From positions 1,922,001 through 1,986,000 of the forward strand of contig NZ_JACHCL010000001.1 of NCBI RefSeq assembly GCF_014200725.1: a DNA stretch of 64,000 nt, written 5' to 3'. The position numbers were made by a program, and so were the translations under genes. Of this stretch, positions 16,455 through 24,389 are shown piece by piece. The DNA comes from Janthinobacterium silvisoli. Its GTDB lineage: Bacteria > Pseudomonadota > Gammaproteobacteria > Burkholderiales > Burkholderiaceae_D. Position 1 is the stretch's first letter, and each line of letters begins with the position of its first letter. The notes under the pieces were generated by a model. It searched no databases. It worked only from the letters and a program-made list of their open reading frames with translations, and was not told the origin of the DNA.

Positions 16455-19412
16455 TTACTGGCAGGCTTCGCACTCTTCAAAGCCATCATCTCCTGGGCGC
16501 AGGTAGCAGGCTTCGCCATCGGCGTCGTCCGCTGCCGCTGTCACGGCGACCACTGGCGCCACCGCTGGAGCGGCTGCTGCAACGGCAGCTGCCGCTGCGC
16601 TATGGGCGCTGGCCGACATGCCGCCATCGACTGCCACGGCGTTCAGTGCGCCCGTCTTGGAGGTCGATTTCTCCATGTGGGTGGCGGCGATGGTACGCAG
16701 GTAGTAGGTGGTTTTCAGGCCACGCAGCCATGCCAGCTTGTAGGTTTCGTCCAGTTTCTTGCCCGAAGCGCCAGCCATGTAGATATTCAGCGACTGTGCC
16801 TGGTCGATCCATTTCTGGCGGCGCGATGCAGCTTCCACCAGCCAGCTAGGCGACACTTCAAAGGCGGTAGCGTAGATGTCGCGCAGGTCTTGCGGGATGC
16901 GGTCGATCTTCACCAGCGAGCCGTCGAAGTATTTCAGGTCCGAGATCATGACTTCATCCCACAGGTCGCGTGCCTTCAGGTCGCGCACCAGGTAGCCGTT
17001 GATTTCGGTGAATTCGCCCGACAGGTTCGATTTCACATACAGGTTCTGGAATGTCGGCTCGATACAGGCCGATACGCCGATGATGTTCGAGATCGTTGCC
17101 GTTGGCGCAATCGCCACGCAGTTCGAGTTGCGCATGCCGAATTTGGCGATACGTTCGCGCACTGGGGTCCAGTCCATGGCCGACGAGGAATCGACTTCCA
17201 GGTAGCCGCCGCGCTCTTCCGCCAGCAGCTTGACCGAATCTTGCGGCAAGATGCCACGGTCCCACAACGAACCGGCGTAGGTTTCGTAACGGCCGCGCTC
17301 TTCGGCCAGTTCGGTCGACGCCAGGTAGGCGTAGTAGCACACCGCTTCCATCGAGGTATCGGCAAACGACACCGCTTCGTTCGAGGCGAACGGTACGCGC
17401 ATCATGTGCAGGCAATCCTGGAAGCCCATGATGCCCATGCCGACCGGACGGTGGCGCATGTTCGAATTACGCGCTTTATCAACTGCGTAGTAATTGATGT
17501 CGATCACGTTGTCGAGCATGCGCATCGCGGTGCGGATGGTCTTGGCCAGCTTGACGTGATCGAGCTTGCCTTCTTTCATATGGGCTGGCAGGTTCACGGA
17601 ACCCAGGTTGCAGACGGCGATTTCGTCGGCGCTGGTGTTCAGGGTGATTTCCGTGCACAGGTTCGAGCTGTGGACCACGCCGACGTGCGACTGCGGGCTG
17701 CGGATGTTGCAAGGATCTTTGAACGTGATCCATGGATGGCCGGTTTCAAACAGCATCGACAGCATCTTGCGCCACAGGTCCAGCGCGGCAATCTTCTTGA
17801 ACGAACGGATTTCGCCGGCGGCGGCCTTGGCTTCGTAGCCCAGGTAAGCCGTTTCAAAGGCTTTGCCGACTTTATCGTGCAGGTCTGGCGTTTCGCTCGG
17901 CGAGAACAGGGTCCACTCGCCTTTTTCCATCACGCGCTTCATGAACATGTCTGGAATCCAGTTGGCCGTGTTCATGTCGTGGGTGCGGCGGCGGTCATCG
18001 CCCGTGTTCTTGCGCAGGTCGAGGAATTCCTCGATATCCATGTGCCAGGTTTCCAGGTAGGCGCAGACGGCGCCCTTGCGTTTACCGCCCTGGTTGACGG
18101 CCACGGCCGTGTCATTGACTACTTTCAAGAAAGGCACGACGCCTTGCGATTTGCCGTTGGTGCCCTTGATGTGGGCGCCCAAGGCGCGCACTGGCGTCCA
18201 GTCATTGCCCAGGCCGCCGGCGTACTTGGCCAGCAGCGCGTTATCCTTGATCGCGTCGTAGATGCCTTCCAGGTCATCCGAGACGGTGCTCAGGTAGCAC
18301 GACGACAGTTGCGAACGCAGGGTGCCCGAGTTGAACAGGGTCGGCGTCGAGCTCATGAAGTCGAACGAGGACAGCAGGCTGTAGAACTCGATGGCGCGCG
18401 CTTCGCGGTCGGTTTCATTCAATGCCAGGCCCATCGCCACGCGCATATAGAACGCTTGCGGCATTTCGATGCGCACGTCGCTGATGTGCAGGAAGTAGCG
18501 GTCATACAGGGTTTGCAGGCCGATGTAGCCAAATTGCAAGTCGCGGTCGGCCACGATGGCTTTCGCCAGGCGCTCCAGGTCGAAGCTGGCCAGTACCGGG
18601 TTCAGCAGCTCGGCAGCGATACCCTTGGCGATGTAGGCCGGGAAATACGTCAGGTATTCGGCAGCAGCGGCCGCTTGTGGCACGTCCTTGCCGAACACTT
18701 CCTTGCGTACCGTGTGCAGCAGGATGCGGGCGGTGACCTGGCTGTAGGCAGGGTCTTTTTCCATCAGCGCGCGCGCTGCCAGGATGGCCGACTTGTGCAG
18801 TTCTTCGACTGGCACGCCGTCGTACAGGTTTTTCACTGTTTCCGCCAGGATGGCGTCGGCATCGACGTGCTTTTCCAGGCCGGCGCAGGCAGCGTTGATC
18901 AGGTCGCGCACTTCCTGCATGTCCAGCAAACGGCGGACGCCATTGTCCGTGACGTTCAATTGTGGTGCAGCAACTTGTGCAGAACCGCCTTGCGCTTCCT
19001 TCTGCAGGCGGCGCTCTTCCATGTGCTTGGCACGGTACAGCACGTAGGCACGCGCAACGTCGTGTTCGCCCGAACGCATCAGCGACAGTTCTACCTGGTC
19101 TTGCACATCTTCAATATGGAAAGTGCCGCCGCCTGGGTGGCGGCGCACCAGCGCGGAAACCACGGCAGTGGTCAACTGCTCGACCAGTTCACGGATGCGC
19201 GCCGACGCTGCGCCCTGGCCACCGTTGACGGCCAGAAACGCCTTGGTCATCGCGATGGCGATCTTCGACGGCTCAAATGCCACCACCGCACCATTGCGGC
19301 GGATGATGCGATAGTCGCCCAGGGCCGCGCCCGTACTCGCAACGCTATGAGCCGCGTCAGGCGCTGGCGATACTGGCGTTGGATGGATGGAAATATCTTG
19401 AGGTGATTGCAT
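16455..19412 (-). CDS. nrdA: Class I ribonucleoside-diphosphate reductase, alpha subunit
   Basis: The 985-residue catalytic subunit has an N-terminal ATP-cone (about residues 35-130, starting IIRRNGAVVAFEPSKI) for allosteric activity control, then the barrel with redox cysteines in SSCYLSTVSDD and AVCNLGSVNL, the active-site Asn-Cys-Glu triad in SSNLCTEI, and a C-terminal swinging pair in EECEACQ. An Ala-rich insert (about residues 930-960) precedes the C-terminal tail. It is longer than the 761-residue E. coli enzyme. The start ATG has a GGGAGC site. The leader of about 300 nt carries NrdR boxes. It is followed by nrdB. Confidence 0.97.
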   Translation of the reverse strand: MQSPQDISIHPTPVSPAPDAAHSVASTGAALGDYRIIRRNGAVVAFEPSKIAIAMTKAFLAVNGGQGAASARIRELVEQLTTAVVSALVRRHPGGGTFHIEDVQDQVELSLMRSGEHDVARAYVLYRAKHMEERRLQKEAQGGSAQVAAPQLNVTDNGVRRLLDMQEVRDLINAACAGLEKHVDADAILAETVKNLYDGVPVEELHKSAILAARALMEKDPAYSQVTARILLHTVRKEVFGKDVPQAAAAAEYLTYFPAYIAKGIAAELLNPVLASFDLERLAKAIVADRDLQFGYIGLQTLYDRYFLHISDVRIEMPQAFYMRVAMGLALNETDREARAIEFYSLLSSFDFMSSTPTLFNSGTLRSQLSSCYLSTVSDDLEGIYDAIKDNALLAKYAGGLGNDWTPVRALGAHIKGTNGKSQGVVPFLKVVNDTAVAVNQGGKRKGAVCAYLETWHMDIEEFLDLRKNTGDDRRRTHDMNTANWIPDMFMKRVMEKGEWTLFSPSETPDLHDKVGKAFETAYLGYEAKAAAGEIRSFKKIAALDLWRKMLSMLFETGHPWITFKDPCNIRSPQSHVGVVHSSNLCTEITLNTSADEIAVCNLGSVNLPAHMKEGKLDHVKLAKTIRTAMRMLDNVIDINYYAVDKARNSNMRHRPVGMGIMGFQDCLHMMRVPFASNEAVSFADTSMEAVCYYAYLASTELAEERGRYETYAGSLWDRGILPQDSVKLLAEERGGYLEVDSSSAMDWTPVRERIAKFGMRNSNCVAIAPTATISNIIGVSACIEPTFQNLYVKSNLSGEFTEINGYLVRDLKARDLWDEVMISDLKYFDGSLVKIDRIPQDLRDIYATAFEVSPSWLVEAASRRQKWIDQAQSLNIYMAGASGKKLDETYKLAWLRGLKTTYYLRTIAATHMEKSTSKTGALNAVAVDGGMSASAHSAAAAAVAAAAPAVAPVVAVTAAADDADGEACYLRPGDDGFEECEACQ

Positions 19413-19680
19413 TGAAGCTCCCGTTGTCAGCTAAAGTCAGCCTGCAGTTTTGCTGCCGCGTGTGTTGTTGAATAGAAGGTCCGATGTTCCGGATTTCTTC
19501 AGATGATATTGTTACGAAAATGCAAATATGTAATGCACAAGGCCGTACAGGATTGATACCGCCAACACCAATGTCCCGGCTGGCGTACAACACGATCAAG
19601 GGTAATAAACCGCTAGTCCCCGCATGCCAAACCGGCAATCAGGGCAGCTTTGATAATAATTCTGAAAACGTCTGTGATGG
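19413..19680 (-). other. Long nrdA leader region
   Basis: About 270 bp lie between the NrdR boxes and the nrdA start codon. Short open frames are present without support. I see no recognised riboswitch and no strong hairpin. Confidence 0.4.
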
Positions 19681-19725
19681 CACTACATTTAGTGAAGAGC
19701 TCTAAGTTATGTACTAATTGTAGTG
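19681..19725 (-). promoter_or_regulatory. Tandem NrdR boxes of the nrdAB operon
   Basis: Two imperfect palindromes, CACTACATTTAGTG (19681-19694) and TACTAATTGTAGTG (19712-19725), match the core of the known NrdR box (CACWATATATWGTG) at 12 and 10 of 14 positions. Their centres are 31 bp apart, three helical turns, which is the spacing typical of NrdR operators. The box nearer the promoter overlaps the -10 element. The nrdR gene itself is not in the window. Confidence 0.8.
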
Positions 19726-19745
19726 CCCATCGAAAGCAGGCGCAA
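19717..19745 (-). promoter_or_regulatory. Predicted sigma-70 promoter of nrdAB
   Basis: On the minus strand TTGCGC (19740-19745) and TACAAT (19717-19722) are separated by exactly 17 bp. The predicted start is near 19709, inside the NrdR operator, so NrdR binding would block polymerase. Confidence 0.6.
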
Positions 19746-19807
19746 TAGTTTTCCGGCATCGATCAGGCTAAATTTTTGTACTTTTCAGCACGATTTCGAT
19801 TGACTTT

Positions 19808-20410
19808 TCAGACCTTGGATGGGAAGCCCAGCACCCGCGTAGTAAGCACTAACGCAGGCTGCCCGCGCAAGGCCAGCTGCCAGCTTTGCTGGTACAGATC
19901 CCAGTCAAAAAACGGCCCCGGATCGGTCTTCCTTCCCGGTGCGATATGTTCGTGCCCGCGCACATGGGCCAGCCCGTAGCGCCGGGCCAGCGCGGCCGTC
20001 AGCGCCACCAGAACGCGGTATTGCACAGGCTGGAAAGGCACGAAGTCAGAGCCTTCCATTTCGATACCGATGGAATAGGCATTGCACTGCGGGCGTCCAT
20101 CAAAGGTGGACTGGCCGGCATGCCAGGCACGTTGATCAGTCGAAACATATTGCACCAGCGCACCATCACGCCGCACAAAAAAGTGCGCCGACACCTGCAA
20201 ACCGCGCAGGTCAGCGAAAGAAGGATCGGCATTATAATCCAAGCGGCCGGTAAACAAGTCCGACACATGCGGCCCGCCAAAATGGCCGCCAGGCAAGCTG
20301 ATGTTATGGATGACCAGCAAGTCGATTTCCATGCCCTCGGGGCGCGCATCATAATAAGGCGAGTCGTAGCGCACGGCGCCATCGCACCAGCCGCTCTCAT
20401 CTATCTTCAT
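19808..20410 (-). CDS. ampD: 1,6-anhydro-N-acetylmuramyl-L-alanine amidase
   Basis: The 200-residue cytosolic zinc amidase cuts the peptide from anhydro-muropeptides during murein recycling. Zinc ligands are recognisable as the His in LLVIHNISLPGG and the His and Asp in RGHEHIAPGRKTDPGPFF; the strand YSIGIEMEGSDFVPF is also typical. Length and motifs match AmpD rather than the outer-membrane AmiD. It follows the PilR-like gene by 24 bp, an order common in betaproteobacteria, and works in the same pathway as Mpl at the left end. Confidence 0.95.
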   Translation of the reverse strand: MKIDESGWCDGAVRYDSPYYDARPEGMEIDLLVIHNISLPGGHFGGPHVSDLFTGRLDYNADPSFADLRGLQVSAHFFVRRDGALVQYVSTDQRAWHAGQSTFDGRPQCNAYSIGIEMEGSDFVPFQPVQYRVLVALTAALARRYGLAHVRGHEHIAPGRKTDPGPFFDWDLYQQSWQLALRGQPALVLTTRVLGFPSKV

Positions 20411-20434
20411 CTATCTTCCATGCCTGCATCAAGT

Positions 20435-21460
20435 TCACGGCTCCTGTAGATTCAATTTCTGCATCTTGTAGCGCAACTGGCGCACGCTGATGCCCAGCTG
20501 CTGCGCCGCCCGCGCGCGGTGATAGCGGCTTTGCCGCAGCGCCAGCACAATCATCTCGCGCTCGGCCTGGCATAAATACTGGGCCAGCGGCACCACTGGC
20601 GCTTCCAGCCTGGCTGCCATGCCAGGCTGGGAAAGTTGCGGTGCCAAAGGCGCCGGCTTTAAGGGCAGCACGGCCGCCGGTGACGGCAAGCCCAGGCCAT
20701 CTGGCACAATCACGCCGCCGTCGGCAAAGGCCAGCGCCCGCTCCAGCAGGTTTTCCAGTTCGCGCACATTGCCGGGAAACCCATGGCGGGCCAGCACGGC
20801 CAGCACGCCGGGCGCCAGGATCACGGCTTGCCGCGGCGCCAGGCGCAGCAGTATCGTACGACATAATACCTCCAGATCACCCAGCCGTTCACGCAGCGGC
20901 GGCACGGCCAGTTCGATCACATTGAGACGGTAATACAAGTCCTGGCGAAACGTGCCGGCCGCCACGCCACGCGCCAATCCCTGCTGGCTGGCACACAGCA
21001 TGCGCACATCGACCGCCTCGTCGCGGCTGCCGCCAAGCTTGCACACGCGACGTTCCTGCAAGACGCGCAACAGTTTGACTTGCATGGCCAGCGGCAAGTC
21101 ATCTACTTCATCGAGCAGCAGGCTGCCGCCATCGGCTGCCTGGAACAAACCCTGGCGCTCATGCAGCGCGCCCGTGTAGGCGCCGGCGCGGCAGCCAAAG
21201 AACTCCGCTTCCATCAGTGCTTCCGGGATCGCGCCGCAATTGACGGCGATAAACGGCCCGCCGGCGCGCGCGCCCTGTGCATGGATGGCGCGCGCCGCCA
21301 ATTCCTTGCCGCTGCCCGATTCGCCGCGGATCGCCACCGGCGCGGCGCAACGGGCGATACGGCTGATCTGCGCGCGCAGCGCCTGCATGGAGGCAGAATC
21401 TCCACACAGCTGCGGCGGCGCGGCGTGTTTGCCGGCGGCCAGGGTATGCGGCTTGGACAT
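20435..21460 (-). CDS. PilR-like sigma-54 activator lacking a receiver domain
   Basis: The 341-residue protein has a sigma-54 AAA+ domain with Walker A GESGSGKE (residues 46-53), a GAYTGA loop (93-98; canonical GAFTGA), Walker B in GGSLLLDEVDDLP, the arginine-finger region FRQDLYYRLNVIEL and a Fis-type helix-turn-helix at the end (RAAQQLGISVRQLRYKMQKL). The sequence and the neighbouring ampD point to PilR, the activator of type IV pilin genes. PilR normally has an N-terminal receiver domain and a PilS kinase gene upstream. Here only about 40 residues precede the AAA+ domain, and the 116 bp upstream leave no room for either. It may be constitutive, or controlled another way. Confidence 0.85.
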   Translation of the reverse strand: MSKPHTLAAGKHAAPPQLCGDSASMQALRAQISRIARCAAPVAIRGESGSGKELAARAIHAQGARAGGPFIAVNCGAIPEALMEAEFFGCRAGAYTGALHERQGLFQAADGGSLLLDEVDDLPLAMQVKLLRVLQERRVCKLGGSRDEAVDVRMLCASQQGLARGVAAGTFRQDLYYRLNVIELAVPPLRERLGDLEVLCRTILLRLAPRQAVILAPGVLAVLARHGFPGNVRELENLLERALAFADGGVIVPDGLGLPSPAAVLPLKPAPLAPQLSQPGMAARLEAPVVPLAQYLCQAEREMIVLALRQSRYHRARAAQQLGISVRQLRYKMQKLNLQEP

Positions 21461-21576
21461 GGCTAGCCTTTCTGCAAAAACGCGTGGAACTCGCTGTCGA
21501 CAGATGCTACGCCTATGGCGTGGAAGAGATCGTTACGGTACGGATGAGCAATGAAGAATGGGGCAATGCAGCCAGC

Positions 21577-21852
21577 TTAGACTGTAGCGTGTGCGTGGCT
21601 GCAATAATTGTGTCCCTTGGCAGGCACGTTTTCAGAGGCAGGGTAGTACACGCCGCAATGGGCGCAGCACAGCATCTGCTCGGCGTCGGGCAATTCCTCG
21701 ACGCGGCGGCCGGCTTGCGCAAATGGATGGGTAGGCTGTTGCGGCTGTTGCTGCTGCGCGCGGCGCGCACGGTCCTGCAAGCCGCGCAGCTTGCTGCGGA
21801 TCGCAAACAGCACCAGGAACGCCAGCGCCAGCCAAAACAAAAAACGGGTCAT
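21577..21852 (-). CDS. PP0621-family small membrane protein
   Basis: The 91-residue protein starts at the ATG of MTRFLFWLALAFLVLFAIR, one transmembrane helix, followed by a Gln-rich cytosolic linker and a cysteine/histidine-rich end (LCCAHCGVYYPASENVP then YCSHAHA) that could bind zinc. This is the pattern of the PP0621 family, normally found between the CcsA-like gene and pilS-pilR. It overlaps the upstream gene by 4 bp. The function is unknown. Confidence 0.8.
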   Translation of the reverse strand: MTRFLFWLALAFLVLFAIRSKLRGLQDRARRAQQQQPQQPTHPFAQAGRRVEELPDAEQMLCCAHCGVYYPASENVPAKGHNYCSHAHATV

Positions 21853-22652
21853 GTATATCCTCGGTGTAAAACCACTTCCAGTACAAAACGGCTGCCGACA
21901 TAGGCCAGCAGCAAGGTGGCGAAACCTGCCAGGGTGAAACTCAGCGCGGTCTTGCCGCGCCAGCCACGCAGGCGGCGTCCGGCCAGCAGCGCGGCGAACA
22001 GCAGCCACGACATCATGGTAAACACAGACTTGTGATCCCAGCTCAAGACTGTGCCAAATAACTGTTCAGAAAAGACGATACCGGACAAGACCGTCAGGCT
22101 CAGTAAAACAAAACCCAGGCCGATCATGCGAAACAGCAGTTTTTCCATCGTCAGCAAGGCTGGCAACTGGTCCAGCGCGCTGGAAAAGAAACCGCGGCGT
22201 TCACTGCGCGTGTGCAGGCGCGACTCTTGCAGCGCCATCAGCACGGCGTGAAAGGCGGCGATCGTCAAGGTGCTGTAGGCCAGCACGGCGATGGCGATAT
22301 GCCAGCCGAACACGGCCGACTTGCCTTCCAGGCTGACCTGGCTGCCGGGAAAAGCCCATGCCAGGCCAACGGCGAGCACGGCGCATGGCATCACCAGGCG
22401 GCGCAAGCCATCAAGGCTGAAATTACGGTTCTCTACCCAGTAGGCGCCCACCGATACCCACAGCGCGGCCGACAGCATGGCGGAAAAACCAAAGCGCAAG
22501 GCGCCTGGCGCCATCAAGTCCAACCATAGCGTGTAGCCATGCGCCAGCCAGGCGACACCAGTCAATGCGGCAATCAAGCGCCCGCGTGACGAGGGTAGCG
22601 CGGCGCACACTGTATACAAGAGCGCGGCGGTCAGAAAGAAATAAGTCTGCAT
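21849..22652 (-). CDS. Cytochrome c assembly (CcsA/YpjD-like) membrane protein
   Basis: The 267-residue protein has about eight hydrophobic segments and the CcsA/ResC-type stretch VFGWHIAIAVLAYSTLTIAAFHAVLMALQE with conserved histidines, plus LSWDHKSVFTMMSWLLFAALLAGR near the end. Such proteins belong to the cytochrome c assembly superfamily (YpjD/HemX-like), and many lack a proven role in haem export. In most betaproteobacteria this gene is divergent from ffh; here ffh is 10 kb away at 33025, so the segment has been rearranged. It is coupled to the PP0621 gene. Confidence 0.82.
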   Translation of the reverse strand: MQTYFFLTAALLYTVCAALPSSRGRLIAALTGVAWLAHGYTLWLDLMAPGALRFGFSAMLSAALWVSVGAYWVENRNFSLDGLRRLVMPCAVLAVGLAWAFPGSQVSLEGKSAVFGWHIAIAVLAYSTLTIAAFHAVLMALQESRLHTRSERRGFFSSALDQLPALLTMEKLLFRMIGLGFVLLSLTVLSGIVFSEQLFGTVLSWDHKSVFTMMSWLLFAALLAGRRLRGWRGKTALSFTLAGFATLLLAYVGSRFVLEVVLHRGYT

Positions 22653-22912
22653 TTTTTAAGTTTACACCATAGCCGGCAAGCGCGATTCAGGACAGGATAC
22701 GCTGGCTGCATCAAGGGCGCATCATCATGCGCCAGGTTTTATCCACGTATAGCCTGCCATGATATCGCGCCTGACGCCCGACCGGGTAGCCTCGCTTGAA
22801 GAATTACACAATCTTTACTGATGGTAAGGCGGACAACACCGGTGGCAGAAATTTGCTTAAGCGACCGATTATCGTTAGTCTGGCGCCATCACCGTCTTTT
22901 GATTGCTTAGCC

Positions 22913-23356
22913 ATGGCCTCTCCAAGCTCTCCGCCGCCCTCCGTGCTTGACGACAAGCTGTGTTTTCAGCTGTATGCCACCTCGCTGAAAATGACCCAGT
23001 TATACAAGCCGATGTTGAGCGCTCTCAAGCTGACCTATCCGCAATACCTGGTGATGCTGGTGCTGTGGGAACAGGAGGGCCTGGGCATCAAGGACCTGGC
23101 CGCCCGTTTGCAGCAGGATTCCGGCTCCATCACGCCGCTGGTCAAGCGACTGGAGGCGGAAGGTTATCTGCTGCGCAACCGCGATCCGCAAGACGAGCGC
23201 AACCGTGTGCTGACCCTGACCGACGCCGGCCGCCGGTTGCGCAGCGAATGCGCCAGCATCGATCCCACCATCGCCGCCAATTGCAGCAGCATCGCCGCAG
23301 AATTCTCGGTCATGATGGATGGCTTGCGCAAACTGAATCACCAGCTAGGCAGCTAA
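22913..23356 (+). CDS. MarR-family regulator of the OhrR (organic peroxide) type
   Basis: The 147-residue protein is a winged-helix MarR regulator. The start at 22913 gives the usual length; an open extension to 22796 lacks support. The N-terminal DDKLCFQLYATSLKMTQLYKP with Cys17 fits the peroxide-sensing cysteine of OhrR proteins, and Cys113/Cys124 could serve as the resolving cysteine of two-Cys OhrR. The recognition helix is in DLAARLQQDSGSITPLVKRLE and the wing in RDPQDERNRVLTLT. The two palindromes between this gene and the hydrolase are likely binding sites. No ohr gene is adjacent, so the sensed compound is open. Confidence 0.88.
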   Translation: MASPSSPPPSVLDDKLCFQLYATSLKMTQLYKPMLSALKLTYPQYLVMLVLWEQEGLGIKDLAARLQQDSGSITPLVKRLEAEGYLLRNRDPQDERNRVLTLTDAGRRLRSECASIDPTIAANCSSIAAEFSVMMDGLRKLNHQLGS

Positions 23357-23399
23357 GCCCGCCGATATTGCCAAAAGCAAGGGCATCAAAAAATATATT

Positions 23400-23420
23400 G
23401 CGCACTAATGATTAGTGCGC
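23400..23420. promoter_or_regulatory. Perfect palindrome, probable operator 1 of the OhrR/MarR-type regulator
   Basis: Arms GCGCACTAAT and ATTAGTGCGC flank a single G: a perfect 21-bp inverted repeat 43 bp after the regulator stop codon. No T-run follows, so a terminator is unlikely. The half-site TTAG(T/C)GCGC also occurs in the second palindrome. Confidence 0.65.
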
Positions 23421-23447
23421 TATTCTTCTTTGCACGCGCTACTCATC

Positions 23448-23497
23448 TTGATATTGCGCGATTTTTCTTGGTATTACTTAGCGCGCTAAGTAATACC
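23448..23497 (+). promoter_or_regulatory. Hydrolase promoter overlapped by a 28-bp perfect palindrome (operator 2)
   Basis: Arms GGTATTACTTAGCG and CGCTAAGTAATACC (23470-23497) are perfectly complementary with no spacer. A possible -35 TTGATA (23448-23453) lies 17-18 bp before TATTAC, which is inside the left arm. A repressor on the palindrome would cover the -10. The hydrolase ATG is 30 bp further on. Confidence 0.6.
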
Positions 23498-23526
23498 CCA
23501 CTACCCGATAACACAGGAGTCACACC

Positions 23527-24303
23527 ATGCCACGTACGCCACTCAAATCCGCCCTGCTCGCTTCCGCCATCCTCTCGACCGCCATCCTGGCGCAAGCCCA
23601 AGCCGCCACCACCGCGCCTGCCGAAGACACTACCGTGGTACTGGTACACGGCGCGTTTGCCGACGGTTCCAGCTGGGACAAAGTCATCCCCTTGCTGCAA
23701 GCCAAAGGCTTGAAAGTGGTGGCCGTGCAAAATCCGCTCACCTCGCTGGCCGATGACGTAGCCGCCGCACAGCGCGTGATCGATGCCCAGACGGGCCGCG
23801 TGATCCTGGTCGGCCACTCCTGGGGCGGCACCGTGATCACGCAAGCGGGCACCAGCGACAAGGTCAAGGCGCTGGTCTACGTGGCGGCCTTCGCACCGTC
23901 CGAAGGCGAAGCGTCCGGCGACCTGGGCAAGGATTACCCGACACCGCCAGGTATCGCCACCCTGAAAGCAGACGCATCCGGTTTCCTGTATCTGCCTGAA
24001 GAATCGGTACGCCTCAATTTCGCCCAGGATTTGCCTGCCGCCACCACCCGCTTGATGGCAGTCACGCAAGGCCCGATCCAGGCCAAGGCCTTTGCCGACA
24101 AGACCACGGTTGCAGCCTGGAAAAATAAACCGAACTATTACATCGTCTCCGCCAAGGACCGCATGATCTCGCCTGAACTGGAACAGGCGTTTGCCAAGAA
24201 ATTGCATGCCGTCACCACCGTCTTGCAAACCAGCCATGTAGCGATGCTGTCTCAGCCAAAACAGGTGGCCGAAGTCATCCTGGCGGCCGCTGCCCAACGC
24301 TAA
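23527..24303 (+). CDS. Secreted alpha/beta-hydrolase
   Basis: The 258-residue protein has a Sec signal peptide (about residues 1-26, ending AQAQA) and an alpha/beta-hydrolase fold: oxyanion strand VVLVHGAFADGSSW, nucleophile Ser98 in GHSWGG, a likely acid in SAKDRMISPEL and the histidine in TSHVAMLSQP. It resembles the EstC/haloperoxidase-like esterase group. The substrate is unknown. It has an AGGAG ribosome site and its own terminator. Its position behind the palindromes suggests control by the OhrR/MarR-type regulator. Confidence 0.88.
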   Translation: MPRTPLKSALLASAILSTAILAQAQAATTAPAEDTTVVLVHGAFADGSSWDKVIPLLQAKGLKVVAVQNPLTSLADDVAAAQRVIDAQTGRVILVGHSWGGTVITQAGTSDKVKALVYVAAFAPSEGEASGDLGKDYPTPPGIATLKADASGFLYLPEESVRLNFAQDLPAATTRLMAVTQGPIQAKAFADKTTVAAWKNKPNYYIVSAKDRMISPELEQAFAKKLHAVTTVLQTSHVAMLSQPKQVAEVILAAAAQR

Positions 24304-24326
24304 GGCATAAATAACGACGTATATAA

Positions 24327-24363
24327 AAAAACCTCCGCAGCTGGTGAAGGTGCGGAGGTTTTT
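24327..24363. terminator. Bidirectional terminator between the hydrolase and the substrate-binding protein
   Basis: Arms AACCTCCGCA (24330-24339) and TGCGGAGGTT (24351-24360) with T/A runs on both sides, so it can serve both converging genes. Confidence 0.85.
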
Positions 24364-24389
24364 ATCGTCAAAATTCTATCGTCAAAAAC

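Noticed and set aside
16602..19406. A 934-codon open frame opposite nrdA
   Set aside because: nrdA is unmistakable on the minus strand. High GC content keeps the opposite frame open, and its product has no recognisable domain.
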